Assembly: GCF_003234185.1 (NCBI RefSeq)
Contig: NZ_QKSM01000001.1
Span: 434,001-498,000 of the forward strand
Length of the DNA stretch: 64,000 bases
From: Curtobacterium sp. MCSS17_008
GTDB lineage: Bacteria; Actinomycetota; Actinomycetes; Actinomycetales; Microbacteriaceae
Direction: 5' to 3'
The stretch's first letter is position 1. Each line of letters opens with the position of its first letter. The position numbers were made by a program, and so were the translations under genes. Positions 59,111 to 64,000 of this stretch are shown here, piece by piece. The notes beneath the pieces are model-generated. The model was not told where the DNA came from, ran no database searches, and was given only the letters and a program-made list of their open reading frames with translations.

Positions 59111-59370
59111 GACGCCAGCGCGGCCTGCCGCGCCACGATCGTGACCGTGTCGTGCTCGACCGACAGGAAGCCGTCCTCGGCGTCCGCCGTCACCGTCGAG
59201 CCGTCGGCCCGGGTGATGCGGACCTGCCCCTGCGCGAGGGTCGCGAGCAGCGGCTCGTGCCCCGCGAGGATGCCGATCTGGCCCTCCGTCGTGCGTGCCA
59301 CGACCATGGTGGCGTCGCCCGTCCAGACCTCGCGGTCCGCCGAGACGACGCTCACGGTGAGTGCCGCCAT
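59107..59370 (-). CDS. atpC: ATP synthase F1 epsilon subunit, short form
   Basis: Epsilon links the central stalk to the rotor. The 87 residues cover only the N-terminal beta-sandwich domain (LTVSVVSADREVWTGDATMVVARTTEGQIGILAGHEPLLATL, split by the expected strands). The two C-terminal helices that inhibit ATP hydrolysis in E. coli are absent, as in other short actinobacterial forms. The ATG at 59370 lies 1 base after the atpD stop. The stop TGA at 59107 overlaps the presumed CTG start of yaaA. It is the last gene of the F-ATPase operon proper. Confidence 0.95.
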   Translation of the reverse strand: MAALTVSVVSADREVWTGDATMVVARTTEGQIGILAGHEPLLATLAQGQVRITRADGSTVTADAEDGFLSVEHDTVTIVARQAALAS

Positions 59371-59371
59371 G

Positions 59372-60874
<1,503 letters not shown>

Positions 60875-61777
60875 CTACTTCTTCTTCGACGAGAGGGCGT
60901 CGGCGCCGCCGACGATCTCGGAGATCTGCTGGGTGATCTCGGCCTGACGCGCGTTGTTCGCGAGCCGGGTGAACTCGTTGATGAGCGAGTCGGCGTTGTC
61001 GCTCGCGGACTTCATGGCCTTCTGGCGGGCGGCGTGCTCGGAAGCGGCCGACTGCAGCATGGCGTTGAAGATGCGGCTCTCGATGTAGACCGGGAGCAGC
61101 GCGTCGAGGACGGCGTCGGCGTCGGGCTCGAACTCGTAGAGCGGCAGGGGCTCACCGTCGGACGGCTCCTCGACCCCCTCGACGACCTCGAGCGGGAGCA
61201 GGCGCACGACCTGCGGCTCCTGGGTCGCCAGGCTGACGAACCGGTTGAAGACGATGTGGATCTCGTCCACGCCGCCCTCGGCGGTGTCCTGGAGGAACTT
61301 CGACACGACCGCGTCGCCGATCTCCTTCGCCGTCGAGAACTCCGGCTGGTCGGTGCCGCCGATCCACTGCTGCTCGGACGCCCGCTCACGGAACGTGAAG
61401 TACCCGACCGCCTTGCGGCCGACGAGGTAGAACACGACGTCCTTGCCCTCGCTGCGGAGCAGGGAGGCGAGCTCCTCGCCCTGCTTGAGGACGTTCGAGC
61501 TGAACGCGCCGTTCAGGCCACGGTCCGAGGTGAACAGCACCACGGCGGCGCGGGTCGACGACTCGGGCTCGGTGGTCAGCACGTGGTCGACGTTCGAGAA
61601 CGTCGCCACGGCCGACACGGCCCGCGTCACGGCCCGCGAGTACGGACCGGACGCGGCCATGCGCGCCTGTGCCTTCTGGATCCGCGACGCCGAGATCAGC
61701 TCCATCGCGCGGGTGACCTTCTTCGTGGTCTTCGCGGAGCGGATTCGCTGCCGGTAGACCCGGACCTGTGCTGCCAT
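60875..61777 (-). CDS. atpG: ATP synthase F1 gamma subunit
   Basis: Central rotating shaft of F1. The 300-residue protein has the N-terminal helix [29 protein letters not shown], the conserved [17 protein letters not shown] and the C-terminal helix with [39 protein letters not shown] (shown here in part as the family signature). The ATG at 61777 directly abuts the atpA stop at 61778, with no spacer. The length is normal for actinobacteria, including an insert near residue 200. Confidence 0.97.
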   Translation of the reverse strand: MAAQVRVYRQRIRSAKTTKKVTRAMELISASRIQKAQARMAASGPYSRAVTRAVSAVATFSNVDHVLTTEPESSTRAAVVLFTSDRGLNGAFSSNVLKQGEELASLLRSEGKDVVFYLVGRKAVGYFTFRERASEQQWIGGTDQPEFSTAKEIGDAVVSKFLQDTAEGGVDEIHIVFNRFVSLATQEPQVVRLLPLEVVEGVEEPSDGEPLPLYEFEPDADAVLDALLPVYIESRIFNAMLQSAASEHAARQKAMKSASDNADSLINEFTRLANNARQAEITQQISEIVGGADALSSKKK

Positions 61778-63406
61778 CTAGCGACGACCCTTGACGATCT
61801 GCTCCTGGTCGACGTCCTCGGCGTCCGCCGCGTCGAACTGCTCGGACCCGAGGGTCCGGCCGTCGCTCGTCTGGAACCCCTTGGTGAAGGCGTCGATCTC
61901 GCGGTCCATCGCAGCGACGGTCTCGTCGCTGAGCTGGTTGGTCTCGCGGAGCGTGGTGAGGACGTCGGAGTTGCGACGCAGGTGCTCGAGCAGTTCGGCC
62001 TCGAAGCGGAGCACGTCGGGGACGGGCACCTCGTCGAGCTTGCCGTTCGTGCCGGCCCAGATCGAGACGACCTGCTCCTCCACCGGGTACGGCGAGTACT
62101 GCGGCTGCTTGAGGAGCTCGGTCAGACGCGCACCGCGGTCGAGCTGACGGCGCGACGCCTGGTCGAGGTCGGACGCGAACATCGCGAACGCCTCGAGGGA
62201 GCGGTACTGCGCCAGCTCGAGCTTGAGCGTGCCGGAGACCTTCTTGATCGACTTGACCTGTGCGTCACCACCGACGCGCGACACCGAGATGCCCACGTCG
62301 ACGGCCGGGCGCTGGTTCGCGTTGAACAGGTCCGACTGCAGGAAGATCTGGCCGTCGGTGATCGAGATCACGTTGGTCGGGATGTAGGCCGAGACGTCGT
62401 TCGCCTTGGTCTCGATGATCGGCAGACCCGTCATCGAACCGGCACCGAGGTCGTCGGACAGCTTGGCGCAACGCTCCAGCAGGCGGGAGTGCAGGTAGAA
62501 GACGTCACCCGGGTACGCCTCGCGGCCCGGCGGACGACGCAGCAGCAGCGACACGGCGCGGTAGGCCTCGGCCTGCTTCGACAGGTCGTCGAAGATGATG
62601 AGGACGTGCTTGCCGCCGTACATCCAGTGCTGGCCGATGGCCGAACCGGTGTAGGGGGCGAGGTACTTGAAGCCGGCCGGGTCGGAGGCCGGGGCGGCGA
62701 CGATGGTGGTGTACTCCATCGCGCCGGCGTCCTCGAGCGCGCCCTTGACGGAGGCGATCGTGGACCCCTTCTGGCCGATCGCGACGTAGATGCAGCGGAC
62801 CTGCTTGTCCTCGTCGCCCGACTCCCAGTTGGCCTTCTGGTTGATGATCGTGTCGATCGCGATGGCCGTCTTGCCGGTCTGGCGGTCGCCGATGATCAGC
62901 TGACGCTGACCGCGGCCGACGGGGATCATCGCGTCGATGGCCTTGATGCCGGTCTGCAGCGGCTCGTGGACCGACTTGCGGGACATGACGCCCGGGGCCT
63001 GGAGCTCGAGGGCGCGGCGGCCCTCGGCCTGGATCTCGCCGAGACCGTCGATCGGGTTGCCGAGCGGGTCGACCACGCGACCCAGGAAGCCGTCGCCGAC
63101 GGGGGCCGAGAGGACCTCGCCGGTGCGGGTGACCTCCTGGCCCTCTTCGATGCCGCCGAACTCGCCGAGCACGATGGCGCCGATCTCGTCCTCGTCGAGG
63201 TTCTGCGCGAGACCGAGGGTCCCGTCCTCGAAGCGGATGAGCTCGTTCGCCATGACGCCGGGGAGGCCCTCGACGTGCGCGATGCCGTCACCGGCGTCGG
63301 TGACGTGCCCGACCTCGGCCGTGGAGGCCTTCGTCGGCTCGTAGTTCGAGACGAAGTCCTTCAGGGCATCACGGATCTCATCGGGGCTGATGGTGATGTC
63401 TGCCAT
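61778..63406 (-). CDS. atpA: ATP synthase F1 alpha subunit
   Basis: Non-catalytic nucleotide-binding subunit of F1. The 542-residue protein has the P-loop [16 protein letters not shown], the Arg-finger region [56 protein letters not shown] (read in pieces) and [15 protein letters not shown]. The ATG at 63406 ([15 protein letters not shown]) is supported by the family start; the frame is open to 63583 upstream but that part is shadow sequence. The C-terminus is a slightly longer acidic tail ([17 protein letters not shown]). A 109-base gap separates it from atpH. Confidence 0.98.
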   Translation of the reverse strand: MADITISPDEIRDALKDFVSNYEPTKASTAEVGHVTDAGDGIAHVEGLPGVMANELIRFEDGTLGLAQNLDEDEIGAIVLGEFGGIEEGQEVTRTGEVLSAPVGDGFLGRVVDPLGNPIDGLGEIQAEGRRALELQAPGVMSRKSVHEPLQTGIKAIDAMIPVGRGQRQLIIGDRQTGKTAIAIDTIINQKANWESGDEDKQVRCIYVAIGQKGSTIASVKGALEDAGAMEYTTIVAAPASDPAGFKYLAPYTGSAIGQHWMYGGKHVLIIFDDLSKQAEAYRAVSLLLRRPPGREAYPGDVFYLHSRLLERCAKLSDDLGAGSMTGLPIIETKANDVSAYIPTNVISITDGQIFLQSDLFNANQRPAVDVGISVSRVGGDAQVKSIKKVSGTLKLELAQYRSLEAFAMFASDLDQASRRQLDRGARLTELLKQPQYSPYPVEEQVVSIWAGTNGKLDEVPVPDVLRFEAELLEHLRRNSDVLTTLRETNQLSDETVAAMDREIDAFTKGFQTSDGRTLGSEQFDAADAEDVDQEQIVKGRR

Positions 63407-63515
63407 GGGATTTTCCTTGTTGGTTTCCGGGGCCCTTCGGCTCCGAGAGGGTGATGCTGCCCGGTGAGGGGCAGTTCCCGTTGTGGACTTGGAGGAGTCG
63501 GCTTCGACGGTACGC

Positions 63516-64000
63516 TCAGCCGGCGAGCTGGAGCCGGAGCTCCGACAGGCGCGTGGACACCGTGCCGTCGATGACGTCGCCACCGACCTGCACGCGGACC
63601 CCGCCGACGACCGCGGGGTCGACGACCTGGTTCACGCTGACGTCCTTGCCGTAGCGCTCGGCGATGCCACGGGCGACGCGGGCCGCCTGGCCATCGGAGA
63701 GCGGCGAGGCCGTGATGACCGTCGCGACGACCTTGCCGGCCTGGTCGGCCACGATGCGCGAGGCGTCGCGGACGATCTCACCGATGCGGCGACCCCGCGG
63801 CTGCTGCACGAGGTGCTCCAGGATCGCGGTGGTCTGCGGCGAGACCTTGGAACCGACGAGGCGCTGCACGAGCGCACCCTTCTCCGACGGGCTGCCGAGC
63901 TTGGTGCCCAGCGCCAGCTCGAGGGCGGCGTCCGAACGGACGGCGGTCTCGAAGGAGAACAGCTCGGCCTCGATCGACGTCTCCGCCGATGCGGTCCGGG
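63516..64000 (-). CDS. atpH: ATP synthase F1 delta subunit (C-terminal part, cut by window edge)
   Basis: Delta connects the F1 head to the peripheral stalk. About 161 codons are present and the N-terminus lies beyond the right edge. The visible part shows [20 protein letters not shown] and the conserved C-terminal [20 protein letters not shown] and [26 protein letters not shown], which end the OSCP/delta family. The stop is at 63516, upstream of atpA. The frame is continuous to the window end with no internal stop. Confidence 0.95.
   Translation of the reverse strand, partial: RTASAETSIEAELFSFETAVRSDAALELALGTKLGSPSEKGALVQRLVGSKVSPQTTAILEHLVQQPRGRRIGEIVRDASRIVADQAGKVVATVITASPLSDGQAARVARGIAERYGKDVSVNQVVDPAVVGGVRVQVGGDVIDGTVSTRLSELRLQLAG

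Overview
The window is a chromosomal stretch of a high-GC actinobacterium. Gene content, gene order (pyr/car, aro, alaS-ruvX-mltG, nusA-ylxR-infB-rbfA-truB, F-ATPase), frequent GTG starts and TANNNT -10 boxes point to Microbacteriaceae, most like Curtobacterium; the genus is inferred, not proven. No rRNA, tRNA, CRISPR array, insertion sequence or prophage was seen, and no gene-free stretch exceeds 300 bases. Coding is dense and mostly on the minus strand; only four genes (cyclophilin, DUF349, mutY, L-asparaginase) are on the plus strand.

Layout in window order. 1-5.2 kb: pyrR-pyrB-pyrC-membrane protein-carA-carB, tightly overlapping, with a PyrR-binding element over the pyrR ribosome site. 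5.2-16.2 kb: nusB, efp, a UbiB-type kinase, aroB-aroK-aroC, mltG, ruvX, alaS and a 60-residue membrane protein. 16.2-20.9 kb: rpsD with a long structured leader, rarA, a secreted cyclophilin and a DUF349 protein. 21-25.3 kb: ribF, two small membrane proteins, truB, a degenerate kinase-like protein and mutY. 25.3-33.4 kb: rbfA, infB, ylxR, nusA, proS and ispG. 33.4-39.6 kb: an amidase-type hydrolase with an NCS1 permease, a site-2 protease, dxr, an FKBP lipoprotein and an OsmC protein. 39.6-40.9 kb: an L-asparaginase gene flanked by two different short tandem repeats.

40.9-57.7 kb is the most distinctive region: a run of minus-strand genes encoding an FHA protein with five threonine motifs, a PP2C phosphatase, a transmembrane Ser/Thr kinase, a 1945-residue surface protein of cadherin/Ig-like and fibronectin repeats, a MoxR ATPase, a DUF58 protein, a transglutaminase-fold protein that has lost its catalytic triad, a zinc-ribbon/FHA protein and a small membrane protein. 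Several junctions are 4-base GTGA overlaps. It resembles the kinase-FN3-AAA-DUF58-transglutaminase (PFNA) cluster reported in bifidobacteria. I read it as a phosphorylation-controlled envelope system whose function is unknown. 58.3-64 kb: yaaA, apparently starting with CTG inside the atpC stop codon, then atpC, atpD, atpG, atpA and partial atpH.

At least nine genes have a TANNNT box only 6-7 bases before the start codon, so they are probably transcribed as leaderless mRNAs. One pair (23845-24291 and mutY) is divergent with overlapping -10 boxes.
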